This document shows, one piece after another, positions 9,695 through 18,137 of a stretch of 64,000 nt of DNA. The notes under the pieces are model-generated. The model did not search any database. It saw nothing but the letters and a program-made list of their open reading frames with translations, and was not told the DNA's origin. Within the stretch, counting starts at the first letter, position 1, and every line of letters starts with the position of its first letter. A program made the translations under genes and the position numbers. Origin of the DNA: Sphingomonas telluris (GTDB lineage Bacteria; Pseudomonadota; Alphaproteobacteria; Sphingomonadales; Sphingomonadaceae); assembly GCF_022568775.1 (NCBI RefSeq), contig NZ_JAKZHW010000001.1:868001-932000 (forward strand). The letters are read 5' to 3'.

Positions 9695-10653
9695 GACGTC
9701 ACGCTTCGGCGCATCCGAACGACGATCCAGATGAACAGCGGGGTTCCCAGCACCGTCGTCACGACCCCGACCGGAATGATGCGCCCCGCAGGACCAGTCC
9801 GCACCAGCAGGTCGGCAAGCAAGAGAAGCAGCGCTCCGACCGCGGCTGCCGGCGCTAAAGCCTTACCGGGATGTCCGCGCGTCATCTGCCTGGCGACGTA
9901 CGGCGCGATCAGGCCGACGAAAGCGAGGGCGCCGCACACGGACACGCAGGCGCCGACAGCGATTGCGCTCAGCGCCACGACCTCCAGCGCGAGCCGGCGC
10001 GGATGGTAGCCCACGGAGGCGGCGACATCGTCGCCAAGCGCGAGCATATCGAGCGGGCCTCCAAGCCGCGCCAGGAACAGGCATGAAGTCGCTGCAGGCA
10101 CGAGCGCCACTGCCGCCTGCGGCAGGCTACGATCGACGAAGCTGCCCATCAGCCATTCGAAGCTGTCGTAGAAAGCGAACGGAGAGGGGGCGAGCGCCAG
10201 CAGGAGGCTTGTTCCAGCGCCTGCTGCCAGCGCGATGGCAATCCCTGCGAGCAGAAGTGTTGCGGGATCGCTTCGGCGCCCTGCAAGCGCGAACAGCGCG
10301 AGAAGCGCCAATGCCGCGCCCGCCGCCCCGCACGCGGCCAACGTCAGTGGACTAGTGACGCCTAGCCAATAGCTGCCCGCGACGGCTCCAAGCGCGGCCC
10401 CGCTGCTGCTTCCAGTAATGTCAGGCGAAGCGAGCGGATTGGCGAACGTCGCCTGCAGAGCCGCGCCGGTCATTCCGAGCACCGCACCATACCCCACGGC
10501 GAGGAGGGTTCGGGGCAGGCGCAATTGCTCGATCAACTGCCAGGCGAGGTTCGGATCGGCGCGCTTCAGCTCGAGGATGCTCTCGAGAGGCAGCAGGAGA
10601 TGAAGAACTGCGGCCAGCGCGAGAGCGCAAAGGAGGAGCCAGGTGCTTTTCAC
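9691..10653 (-). CDS. btuC: Cobalamin-type ABC transporter permease (FecCD family)
   Basis: A 320-residue inner-membrane protein with about nine or ten hydrophobic segments. Family landmarks: RLPRTLLAVGYGAVLGMTGAALQATFANPLASPDITG, read here as RLPRTLLAVGYG, then GAALQATFANPLASPD, and later GALAFVGLIAPYVARQ before HPGKALAPAAAVGALLLLLAD. It forms the membrane channel with the ATPase downstream and receives ligand from the binding protein upstream. It overlaps both neighbours by 4 bp, so the operon is tightly coupled. Confidence 0.88.
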   Translation of the reverse strand: MKSTWLLLCALALAAVLHLLLPLESILELKRADPNLAWQLIEQLRLPRTLLAVGYGAVLGMTGAALQATFANPLASPDITGSSSGAALGAVAGSYWLGVTSPLTLAACGAAGAALALLALFALAGRRSDPATLLLAGIAIALAAGAGTSLLLALAPSPFAFYDSFEWLMGSFVDRSLPQAAVALVPAATSCLFLARLGGPLDMLALGDDVAASVGYHPRRLALEVVALSAIAVGACVSVCGALAFVGLIAPYVARQMTRGHPGKALAPAAAVGALLLLLADLLVRTGPAGRIIPVGVVTTVLGTPLFIWIVVRMRRSVTS

Positions 10654-11393
10654 CGCAATTGCGCTCTCAGCCGCTCGACTTCACCGATCAAAAGAGGCCC
10701 CATGCAGGTCCAGGCCCGGCCATCGGCCGAAACGCGTTTGGCCTTTACATTCCGTACGATGGGATGATTGAGCCACACAGCCCCTCGCGACATTTGGGCG
10801 GAGCGATATCGGCTTTCGACCAAGACAGAGGGCGGCCGAACGAGGAGCGTCTCGAGCGACACACGGTCGCCGCTCAACGCGCGCTGACGGATGCCGGCGA
10901 GGCGCAGCCATTCTGACCCCGCAGACGGCACCGACAGGGTCGACCCGCCGCTTCCAAGCCAAATGCCGTCCGTGAACGCTTTCGGCGCCGTGGCCCGCAG
11001 GCGAGTGAGCCGCGACTGCCAGGCAGCCGCTCGGCTCGGGTCGCCCAAAGCCTGAGCAACCCTCGCGAGGTTGGCGGACACGTCGTTGACCGACATCGCC
11101 GGCGGAAGGTCCACTACCTTCATCCCCAGCCGCCCTGCGATCAGAGACGTGGCGCGTCCGCCGCCGCCCACCGTCAGTACGACGTCCGGCTTTGCGGCGA
11201 GAACGTCTTCCAGCGACCCGCGGTTGGGTCGATGGCCTCGTGCGAGCCTCCACAAGGGCGATTCCTGCGGATCCTGCGACAGGAAGCTGACGCTGGCGAT
11301 CTCCTGTGGCCTGGCGAGCAACAAGAGATATTCGTCCGTGCACAGGTTCAGGGAGGCGACGCTAAGAGCGGCTGCCAAGGCGGATGCCGGCAT
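10650..11393 (-). CDS. btuF: Periplasmic cobalamin-binding protein (BtuF-like)
   Basis: A 247-residue substrate-binding protein of the helical-backbone (TroA-like) class. The start at 11393 (MPASALAAALSVASLNLCTDE) gives a short signal sequence followed by the family opening SLNLCTDEYLL; the longer frame upstream is shadow of btuB. Further landmarks are RGHRPNRGSLEDVLAAKPDVVLT and the C-terminal GPLLIGEVERL. It overlaps the 3' end of btuB by 32 bp. The signal segment is short, so export is likely but not certain. Confidence 0.8.
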   Translation of the reverse strand: MPASALAAALSVASLNLCTDEYLLLLARPQEIASVSFLSQDPQESPLWRLARGHRPNRGSLEDVLAAKPDVVLTVGGGGRATSLIAGRLGMKVVDLPPAMSVNDVSANLARVAQALGDPSRAAAWQSRLTRLRATAPKAFTDGIWLGSGGSTLSVPSAGSEWLRLAGIRQRALSGDRVSLETLLVRPPSVLVESRYRSAQMSRGAVWLNHPIVRNVKAKRVSADGRAWTCMGPLLIGEVERLRAQLR

Positions 11394-13200
11394 AGAGGCT
11401 CCTTCCTTCCGTGCGATAGCCCAAGGCATCCTGATACTTCGCGTCGAAGGCATTGGCTGCACGCGCGAACAGCTGCACCCCGGGATGCACTTCATAAGCA
11501 ATCCGCGCGCCGGCCAACCAGTAGGCGCCCAGCTTGACCCGCTGGAACGGGAACACCTCGAAGTCGGTGTCGGCCCGCTCGCCCGTGTAGGCAATCGAAG
11601 CGCCGTAGAGGACATGGCCGACTTGCCCATCGGCGGTTACCGAGCCGCTGTGCTTGGGCCGGCGAGCCTCGCGCACATTGGACCGGAGATCGCTGCGCTC
11701 TGTGGCCTTCAGGTAAGCATAGTTGGCCGAGAGCCGAAGTTCCGAGCCCAGAGTCCAGTCCGCAGCCGCTTCGATGCCCGAGCGATTGCTTTTCTCCGAA
11801 CGGTTGATGGTGCTCGACAGGAAGGTGGCCGGATCGAACACGTCGACGATCTCGTCCCGCAGGCGCTGGCGATAGGCAGTCAACGAAGTTCCGAACGCGC
11901 CCTTCCGAAATCGCACCGAACCTTCGAATCCGCGAGAACTCTCCGGCTTAAGCGACGGATTTCCGACAAAGGAGTTGGGAAAGAAGCCGTACAGGTCGAA
12001 GAAGGTGGGCTGTGCAATCCCTTCGCCGTAGGAGGCCGCGATCGAGAAGCCCCCGCCGACTTTCGCGAGCACAGAGGCCCGAACAGTGGTGGCGTCCTCA
12101 AACCGGTTGAACCAGTCACGTCGCAGGGCGAGGTCGGTGACTACCGGGCCCGCGTCCGTGCGCCACTCCAGCGTTCCCGCCTGGTGCTTGCGGTCACGGT
12201 CCTGGTTGGTGGCTCCGCCGTAGATGGTGTCGCTGGCCTTGAAGTCCTCCGACTCATGGTCGAACGCGAGGATCAGCCGATGATGAAGCTTGCCCGTCTG
12301 GAAGACATGCTCGACCTGAGCATCTACCGTCGCCCTGCGACCGGACGTGAGGTTGATCTCGTCCTCATCGAGGAAGTTGCGGTTCCGCGATTCGAGCAAC
12401 GATACGCCCAGCCGCGCATGCCAGTCCGATTGCCGCGAACCGTACTCGCCCCACACCCGGCCCGCGAGGAGGCGATTGCGACTGTTGTCGAGCGTGTCGT
12501 CGTGACGGCCGAAGTCATCGAAACCATCGAAGTCGCTCCGACCTGACAGCGCAAAGCCTGCGACACCCAGCTGCAGGCCTGGCGCGGCGTTCCAGGTGCC
12601 GCGGGCACGTCCAGAGAGGTTACGATACCCATCCTTGTCCCCCGGACCGTTGACCGCGTTGATGCCATCGGCCCGCTGCCATCCGACCGCAGCGGCGAGA
12701 TTGGTGCGATCGTTGGCAAGCGCTCCCGAGGTCGAAGCACGGCGAAAGCCGAAGGAACCCAGCTCGGCGGTACCGTCGCCGCCCGTGTCCGGCGCCTGCA
12801 CGCCATCGATGGCGATCACGCCGCCGACGGCCTCCGATCCCCACAGGGCCGATTGCGGGCCTCTCACGACCTCGATGCGAGACGCGAGGTCGGCGTTCAG
12901 AAGCTCATAGCGGGGCTGGTTGCCCGTCGCGGGATCGTTGGCCCGGATGCCATCTATGAATAATAGGGTGTGGTTGTTCTCCGCGCCCCGGATACGAACT
13001 TCCGTCAGTGATCCCGCAGGCCCCGACGTCGCGACGGAGACGGATGGGGTGAGGCGCAGGACCGAAGAGACCAGTGGGTCGCCCAGCAGCTCGACTTGCT
13101 GGCCGTCGATTACGCTCACGCTGGCTGGCGTGTCTGCCGCGTTCTCCGGCGCGCGCTCGGCCGTAACGACGATCTCGGTGGGTGGAACTGCGTCGATCAT
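11362..13200 (-). CDS. btuB: TonB-dependent cobalamin receptor (BtuB-like)
   Basis: A 612-residue outer-membrane receptor. Plug domain: TonB-box-like TEIVVTAER at residues 8-16, the TPASVSVIDGQQ segment, RIRGAENNHTLLFIDG and IEVVRGPQSALWGSEAVGGVI. A barrel follows, ending LYAGIRLGSRS. The ATG at 13200 has AAGGAGG five bases upstream. No signal peptide precedes the TonB box, and the frame is closed by a stop at 13231-13233, which is odd for an exported receptor. It heads the btuB-F-C-D operon and lies behind a cobalamin riboswitch, which supports B12 as ligand. The residues between the riboswitch and the start may have lost the signal peptide. Confidence 0.85.
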   Translation of the reverse strand: MIDAVPPTEIVVTAERAPENAADTPASVSVIDGQQVELLGDPLVSSVLRLTPSVSVATSGPAGSLTEVRIRGAENNHTLLFIDGIRANDPATGNQPRYELLNADLASRIEVVRGPQSALWGSEAVGGVIAIDGVQAPDTGGDGTAELGSFGFRRASTSGALANDRTNLAAAVGWQRADGINAVNGPGDKDGYRNLSGRARGTWNAAPGLQLGVAGFALSGRSDFDGFDDFGRHDDTLDNSRNRLLAGRVWGEYGSRQSDWHARLGVSLLESRNRNFLDEDEINLTSGRRATVDAQVEHVFQTGKLHHRLILAFDHESEDFKASDTIYGGATNQDRDRKHQAGTLEWRTDAGPVVTDLALRRDWFNRFEDATTVRASVLAKVGGGFSIAASYGEGIAQPTFFDLYGFFPNSFVGNPSLKPESSRGFEGSVRFRKGAFGTSLTAYRQRLRDEIVDVFDPATFLSSTINRSEKSNRSGIEAAADWTLGSELRLSANYAYLKATERSDLRSNVREARRPKHSGSVTADGQVGHVLYGASIAYTGERADTDFEVFPFQRVKLGAYWLAGARIAYEVHPGVQLFARAANAFDAKYQDALGYRTEGRSLYAGIRLGSRS

Positions 13201-13203
13201 GTC

Positions 13204-13241
13204 ATCCTCCTTGCTGTGACGAACCTGTCGTCACGGAGGAT
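13204..13241 (-). promoter_or_regulatory. Hairpin hiding the btuB ribosome binding site
   Basis: In the transcript, ATCCTCC (13241-13235) and GTGACGA (13234-13228) pair with TCGTCAC (13222-13216) and GGAGGAT (13210-13204), giving two perfect 7-bp helices split by AGCAA on one side. The second helix contains the Shine-Dalgarno GGAGG, five bases before the btuB ATG. This is a natural expression platform for the cobalamin riboswitch just upstream: with the helix formed, btuB translation would be blocked. Confidence 0.7.
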
Positions 13242-13297
13242 GCGCGGCCGCGGATGCGGTCCCATCCACGCTCCATGGCTGGGCCCGGCCAGGGAAA

Positions 13298-13440
13298 CGG
13301 ACGACGGACCAAGGCAAGTGTCTGACTTCCGCCTTCGCGAAGGCGGCTACAGTTGCGGGCACAGCGCCGGCTTCTCACCGGCTTCCTTCTTGGCCGGCGG
13401 CCGTAACCGCCGGACCTCGATCCGGCCCGCTGGCTAGGGT
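13298..13440 (-). promoter_or_regulatory. Cobalamin riboswitch
   Basis: Read on the minus strand the region holds the conserved B12-element pieces in order: GAAGCCGGTGAGAAGCCGG, then the B12 box GCCCGCAACTGT (13360-13349), a hairpin GCCGCCTTCGCGAAGGCGG, and the closing AAGTCAGACACTTGCC (13328-13313). Riboswitches of this class bind adenosylcobalamin or other cobalamins and switch off uptake genes. It is followed by btuB at 13200, so it controls the whole uptake operon. Ends are approximate. Confidence 0.9.
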
Positions 13441-13538
13441 CCGGCGATCAGCCTTGTCAAGAAGCGCTGCGTCCCTTAAGTGCCCGCGACACTCCCGGCA
13501 GCTGGTCGGAAACCAGCGCCATTCCAAGGAACTTAGAC

Positions 13539-13769
13539 ATGAAATCCGGTACCCATCCCGATTATCACACGATCACCGTTCAGATGACGGACGGAACGAC
13601 CTTCCAGACGCGCTCCACCTGGGGCAAGGAAGGCGACACGCTCCACCTCGAGATCGATCCGACCTCGCACCCGGCATGGACCGGTGGCTCGCAGCGGATG
13701 CTCGACGCGGGCGGCCAGGTTGCGCGCTTCAACAAGCGCTTCGGCGGACTGACCCTCGGCAAGAAGTAA
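13539..13769 (+). CDS. rpmE: 50S ribosomal protein L31
   Basis: A 76-residue bL31. Seen: [17 protein letters not shown] near the N terminus and the [16 protein letters not shown] block typical of the family. The zinc-binding Cys pairs of the C+ form are absent, so this is the zinc-independent type. AAGGAA stands 8 bases before the ATG. A small hairpin (13501-13517, GCTGGT with ACCAGC) lies in the leader. Confidence 0.95.
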   Translation: MKSGTHPDYHTITVQMTDGTTFQTRSTWGKEGDTLHLEIDPTSHPAWTGGSQRMLDAGGQVARFNKRFGGLTLGKK

Positions 13770-13848
13770 GCGGGCACCCCACCTGCTTCCGTTTCATGAC
13801 TCGGCACACCGTTTTCGGTCCGCCCCGCGGATCGAAACGGAGCGCCTT

Positions 13849-14334
13849 GTGCTGCGCGACTTCGAGCTGCGCGACCTCGATTATTTCCTGAGCTTTTTCG
13901 AGAACGCCGACGCCAGCCAGCACGTGGGCGGGCCGAGCGGTACGGAAGACACCTGGCGCCGAATGCTTGCCGGCGCCGGGCTATGGCAACTGACCGGCAT
14001 AGGCATGTGGGCAGTTGCCGAGCGAAATGGCGGTCCGGCAATTGGCCACGTCGGCTTTTTCGACTTCCTTCGCGGTTCTGAGCCCTCAATCGCCGGTGAA
14101 GCCGAAATGGGATGGATTCTTGCCCCGTCCGCTCACGGCAAGGGCTACGCGCGGGAAGCTTGCGAGGGGATACTCAACTGGTTCGATGCGCAGTTCGGCA
14201 AGCGGGCGATCTGGGCCCTCATCTCCCCAGGCAACGACCCCTCGATGAAGCTCGCATCCAAGCTCGGTTTCATACGGCAGCCCGACGGAACCTATCGAGA
14301 AAAGCCGCAGACCATCTGGCTGCGCCCGGCCTGA
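13849..14334 (+). CDS. GNAT N-acetyltransferase (RimJ/RimL-like), start uncertain
   Basis: A 161-residue acetyltransferase-like protein. The acetyl-CoA fold is seen in GEAEMGWILAPSAHGKGYAREA with the GKGYA loop, and ALISPGNDPSMKLASKLGF, typical of RimJ/RimL-type enzymes that modify protein N termini or small amines. The only standard start in frame is the GTG at 13849, yet the family opening RIETERL is encoded just upstream in the same frame (13828-13848) with no start codon before it. An ATG at 13796 reads MTRHTVFGPPR in another frame; two extra bases in CCCCGCGG near 13825 would explain the break. The substrate is unknown. Confidence 0.75.
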   Translation: MLRDFELRDLDYFLSFFENADASQHVGGPSGTEDTWRRMLAGAGLWQLTGIGMWAVAERNGGPAIGHVGFFDFLRGSEPSIAGEAEMGWILAPSAHGKGYAREACEGILNWFDAQFGKRAIWALISPGNDPSMKLASKLGFIRQPDGTYREKPQTIWLRPA

Positions 14335-14337
14335 TTT

Positions 14338-16242
14338 TCACCAGCCACCGCCGCCACCGCCGCCACTGCCGCCACCGGACGAACCCCCTCCGCCCGAGCC
14401 ACTGCTCGATCCAGGTGCAGTGGACGCTGAGCTGATGGTGCTCGCGAGCGAGGAACCGACGTCATCGGCGAAGCGCCCGGGATCCGACCACGGATTGCCG
14501 GAGCCGGAATACCATCCGAAGCCTTGCTGACCGCCTTGGGCCGCAGCCGCCGCGAGGACGCCGGCAAACCGGTCAGCCCAACGATTCTCCACTCCCAGCG
14601 CGATCGCGTAGGGGAGATAGCGCTCGAAAATCTCCGGAGTGTCCTCGGGCGGGTGCATGCGGTCGAAGCGCTCGCGCTCCGTGACTGAGAGATACTGCTT
14701 GAAACCGGCGATTCGGTCGAGAACGGCGCGGCCTTGTCTGGTAGGCGCGGCGATCCACCAGAAGGCGCTGACGACCACGGGCAGAGCGAGCGCGGGCAGG
14801 AACATCGGGAAGAGCCAGCCGCTCTCAAGTGCTTCGCCCATGATAGGCAAGCCAAAGGCGAAGGCTACGGCCGCCGCGATGAAAGAGCAGAGGATCAACA
14901 GCCATTTCATGGCCATTTGAAACCCGGGCGCGAGGACCAGAAGGACTGCCGCGAGCGCCAGAGATCCGACGGCGAAACCGACCTGCCAAATCCTGCCCGT
15001 ATCCGTGACGGCAACCACTGCCGCGGCGGGCAACCACACCGCCGCGGCGAAGAGGAGAACGCCGGCACCTGCCCATCCCCAGTTGCGGAGGAACAGCTTG
15101 CCTTCGTATTTCTCCTTCAGGACATCCCGCAAGCTGCTGAGTGCAGACGAGAACTTCTCGTGGTTCTTCTGCTCCATCATGATCGCCTCGCCCGTTCCGG
15201 CGAGCTCGCGCAGCGCGGCCTCTTCCTCGGGCGGGAGGGCGGTCTCGCTCGAAAGGCGATCGAGCCGCGTCTTGTCGCTGGAGAACCAGCCGCCTTCTTC
15301 CTCGGATAGCTTGATATGGCCGCGCACGCCCATGTCCACGAGCGCGGCCGCGAAGGCGCGGTTGTCGGCGCCCATTTTCGTGATGTAGCGCATGCCCGCC
15401 GGTGAAAGCTCATCGGGTGGTGAGAAGATCGGGACGATCGTCCCGGCTCGCGGATTCCGGCCTGCCCGAAGCCAGGCGTAGAAATAGAAGCCGATGATGC
15501 CGATCAGAGCCGCGAGGCCGACAAACGGCGGACCATAGTCGGTCAGCCACCAGGCCGACGGATTGGCCTGGGCGGCATCGGCGACGATCCCCTTGGGAAA
15601 GGCAACGGCGACGGTCAGGCCTTCATTGGCCTGCAGCGGCTGCGTCGTCTGGAAGGTGATGTCTCCGGGCTTTTCCTCAACGACCCGGGCGTTGCCCGAC
15701 GTGGAGCCCTGGGGGCCGCTGTAAACCGCGCGCTGACCGTACGCCGCAGGCTGCGGCAAGCGGATGCGTGCTTCGGCAATGTCGATCGGGAAGATCCAGC
15801 CGCTGCCAGTCGCGTTCCAGTAAATCTCGTCATAGTCTTTGAAATGCCCGACCTGGCGCGTGGTGCGGTAGTGGAGTACGTAGCGATGCTCGCCAACCGG
15901 CACGATCTTGTCGGGATCGCCGATCTTGATGCGAATGCCGTTGGCATGCGCGCCCGTGCTCGCCGGTACGGGCTTTCCGTCCAGCGTGGCGCCTTTGAAG
16001 GTGAAGCCGACGTTGACGCGGCTCCCGTTTCGGCCGCGATAGCGTGTCGGAAAGTCGCGATAGATGCCGTGGTTGATCCGCTCGTTCTCGGCGCGGATGT
16101 CGATGGTCTCGGTGACCTCGAGCGACGCGTCCGGCTGGATCCGAACATCGTTCCAGAAATGCGAGATCCGCTCCTCCGCCTGCGCGGCGGCAGGCGTGAG
16201 AAGGAGGGCCAGGAAGGGGAGGGCGCGAAGCGCGCTCTTCAC
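14338..16242 (-). CDS. DUF2207 family membrane protein
   Basis: A 634-residue protein of unknown function. The GTG at 16242, directly after the lemA stop, begins a signal peptide (KSALRALPFLALLLTPAAAQA). The extracytoplasmic DUF2207 domain follows (about residues 25-230, with INHGIYRDFPTRYRGRNG), then a membrane segment (PPFVGLAALIGIIGFYFYAW), a cytoplasmic part, two or three more membrane segments, and a tail rich in Ser and Gly ending GGGGGGGW. It pairs with lemA upstream, a frequent combination. An alternative start at 16281 would overlap lemA by 38 bp. Confidence 0.8.
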   Translation of the reverse strand: MKSALRALPFLALLLTPAAAQAEERISHFWNDVRIQPDASLEVTETIDIRAENERINHGIYRDFPTRYRGRNGSRVNVGFTFKGATLDGKPVPASTGAHANGIRIKIGDPDKIVPVGEHRYVLHYRTTRQVGHFKDYDEIYWNATGSGWIFPIDIAEARIRLPQPAAYGQRAVYSGPQGSTSGNARVVEEKPGDITFQTTQPLQANEGLTVAVAFPKGIVADAAQANPSAWWLTDYGPPFVGLAALIGIIGFYFYAWLRAGRNPRAGTIVPIFSPPDELSPAGMRYITKMGADNRAFAAALVDMGVRGHIKLSEEEGGWFSSDKTRLDRLSSETALPPEEEAALRELAGTGEAIMMEQKNHEKFSSALSSLRDVLKEKYEGKLFLRNWGWAGAGVLLFAAAVWLPAAAVVAVTDTGRIWQVGFAVGSLALAAVLLVLAPGFQMAMKWLLILCSFIAAAVAFAFGLPIMGEALESGWLFPMFLPALALPVVVSAFWWIAAPTRQGRAVLDRIAGFKQYLSVTERERFDRMHPPEDTPEIFERYLPYAIALGVENRWADRFAGVLAAAAAQGGQQGFGWYSGSGNPWSDPGRFADDVGSSLASTISSASTAPGSSSGSGGGGSSGGGSGGGGGGGW

Positions 16243-16243
16243 T

Positions 16244-16816
16244 TTAGGCAGCCGGACGGGCGAACGACACCTTCGGAGCACTTTGGATGGCGGGATCGTC
16301 GTCCTGGTAGAACGGCTCCTCCGTGAAGCCCATCGGACGCGCGATCAGCACCGGTGGGAAGCTCTGGATGGTCGAGTTCAGGTCGCGGACCGTCGCGTTG
16401 TAATAGCGTCGCGCGCTCTGCAGCTCGCCCTCAATGTTCGCGAGCTGATCCTGGAGCTGCAGGAAGTTCGTATTGGCCTTGAGCTCGGGATAGGCCTCGG
16501 CGACCGCGAACAGGCGGCTCAGCAGCCCGGTCATGTGCGCATCAGCCGCAGCAGTAGCCTCGACGCTGCCGGCGCTCGTCGCTTCCGCGCGCCGGGCAGT
16601 GACCTCGTCGAAGACTTCGCGCTCGTGCGTCGCGTAGCCCTGCACGCTCTCGACAAGGTTCGGGATGAGGTCGGCGCGGCGGCGCAACTGGACGGTGATT
16701 CCGCTGAACGCTTCCTTCGCCAAGGCCCGAAGGCGAACCAGCCGATTGTAGATGCCCACCGCCAACACCAGCAGCAGAACGACCGCTGCCAGGATGATCC
16801 AGACGCCGATTCCCAT
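16244..16816 (-). CDS. LemA family protein
   Basis: A 190-residue protein with one N-terminal membrane anchor (IGVWIILAAVVLLLVLAVGI) and a helical LemA domain: YNRLVRLRALAKEAFSGI, RRRADLIPNLVESVQGY, and the AYPELKANTNFLQLQDQLANIE signature. LemA proteins form a helical bundle at the membrane; their exact role is not known. It is followed two bases later by the DUF2207 gene, so the two proteins probably act together at the envelope. Confidence 0.9.
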   Translation of the reverse strand: MGIGVWIILAAVVLLLVLAVGIYNRLVRLRALAKEAFSGITVQLRRRADLIPNLVESVQGYATHEREVFDEVTARRAEATSAGSVEATAAADAHMTGLLSRLFAVAEAYPELKANTNFLQLQDQLANIEGELQSARRYYNATVRDLNSTIQSFPPVLIARPMGFTEEPFYQDDDPAIQSAPKVSFARPAA

Positions 16817-16871
16817 GGAAGTGCCCCCTTACTGTCCCCGTGGAGACCATAAGGGGGAAGGCACGTCTGTG

Positions 16872-18092
16872 CTAGAAGGCAGGGATCCCCGTGATCGCGC
16901 GGCCCAGGATGAGCGCATGGACATCGTGCGTCCCCTCGTAGGTGTTCACGGTCTCAAGATTGGCCGCATGCCGGATGACCTGGAATTCCGCACTGATGCC
17001 GTTGCCGCCGTGCATGTCGCGCGCGACCCGAGCGATATCGAGCGCCTTGCCGCAATTGTTGCGCTTCAGGAGGCTGATCGTCTCCGGGATCAACGTGCCT
17101 TCCTCGAGCCGGCGGCCGACGCGAAGGGCGGCCTGCAGGCCGAGCGTGATCTCGGTCACCATATTCGCCAGCTTCAGCTGCACCAACTGGTTGGCGGCGA
17201 GCGGCTTGCCGAACTGCTTTCGGTCGAGCGTGTACTGACGCGATGCCGCGTAGCAGGCCTCGGCGGCGCCCATTGACCCCCAGCCGATACCGTATCGGGC
17301 GCGGTTAAGGCAGCCGAACGGCCCCTTGAGGCCCTCGACGTTGGGAAGCAGCGCGTCCTCGCCGACTTCCACATTGTCCATCACGATTTCGCCGGTGATG
17401 GAGGCGCGGAGCGACAGCTTTTCCTTGATCTTGGGAGCGCTAAGGCCCGGCATGCCCTTTTCGAGCACGAAACCGCGGATCTTGCCGCCGTGCGCGTCCG
17501 ATTTCGCCCAGACGACAAACACGTCGGCGATGGGGGAATTGGTGATCCACATCTTGGTGCCCGTCAGTCGGTAACCGTTCGCGGTCTTCTCCGCGCGGGT
17601 ACGCATGCTGCCCGGATCGGAGCCTGAGTCCGGCTCCGTCAGGCCGAAGCAGCCGACGAACTCGCCCCGCGCGAGCTTCGGAAGATACTTCCGGCGCTGC
17701 TCCTCGGAGCCGTATGCATAAATCGGGTACATCACGAGGCTCGATTGCACCGAGCAGGCGGAGCGGTAACCGCTGTCCACTCGCTCCACCGCGCGGGCGA
17801 TCAGGCCATAGCTGACGTAGCCGAGGCCGGCTCCGCCATATTCTTCGGGCACGGTCGCACCGAGCAGGCCGAGCTCGCCCATTTCGCTCATGATCTCGCG
17901 GTCGAAGCGCTCTTCGAGATAGGCGCTGGTCACCCGCGGCTGGAGGTTCTCCTGCGCGTAATTTTCCGCAGTATCGCGGACGAGGCGTTCCTCCTCAGTG
18001 AGCTGATGCTCAAGGTCGTACGGATCCGCCCAGTCGAACGGCAGGATGGCGGGCTCATGAGAGTGAGCGTCCGCCTTGAGTGAAGTGGCCAC
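16872..18092 (-). CDS. gcdH: Glutaryl-CoA dehydrogenase (acyl-CoA dehydrogenase family)
   Basis: A 406-residue FAD enzyme. It oxidises and decarboxylates glutaryl-CoA to crotonyl-CoA in lysine and tryptophan breakdown. Seen: the acyl-CoA dehydrogenase core with [35 protein letters not shown], and the C-terminal [20 protein letters not shown], where the Glu of YEGT is the family catalytic base. The segment [19 protein letters not shown] is typical of the glutaryl-CoA branch. It stands alone between a TonB receptor and the lemA pair, so the neighbourhood gives no extra clue. Confidence 0.9.
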   Translation of the reverse strand: MATSLKADAHSHEPAILPFDWADPYDLEHQLTEEERLVRDTAENYAQENLQPRVTSAYLEERFDREIMSEMGELGLLGATVPEEYGGAGLGYVSYGLIARAVERVDSGYRSACSVQSSLVMYPIYAYGSEEQRRKYLPKLARGEFVGCFGLTEPDSGSDPGSMRTRAEKTANGYRLTGTKMWITNSPIADVFVVWAKSDAHGGKIRGFVLEKGMPGLSAPKIKEKLSLRASITGEIVMDNVEVGEDALLPNVEGLKGPFGCLNRARYGIGWGSMGAAEACYAASRQYTLDRKQFGKPLAANQLVQLKLANMVTEITLGLQAALRVGRRLEEGTLIPETISLLKRNNCGKALDIARVARDMHGGNGISAEFQVIRHAANLETVNTYEGTHDVHALILGRAITGIPAF

Positions 18093-18137
18093 GGGATGTT
18101 CCCTGCGATGGAAGAGGTCGCGGGCTCCTTACCCCTC

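Noticed and set aside
11071..12546. A 491-codon open frame on the + strand across btuB and btuF
   Set aside because: It lies antisense to clear btu genes and has no recognisable domain; long open antisense frames are normal in high-GC DNA.
13298..13440. A CRISPR or palindromic repeat array from the many GC hairpins
   Set aside because: The hairpins match the cobalamin riboswitch; there are no regularly spaced repeats here or elsewhere in the window.
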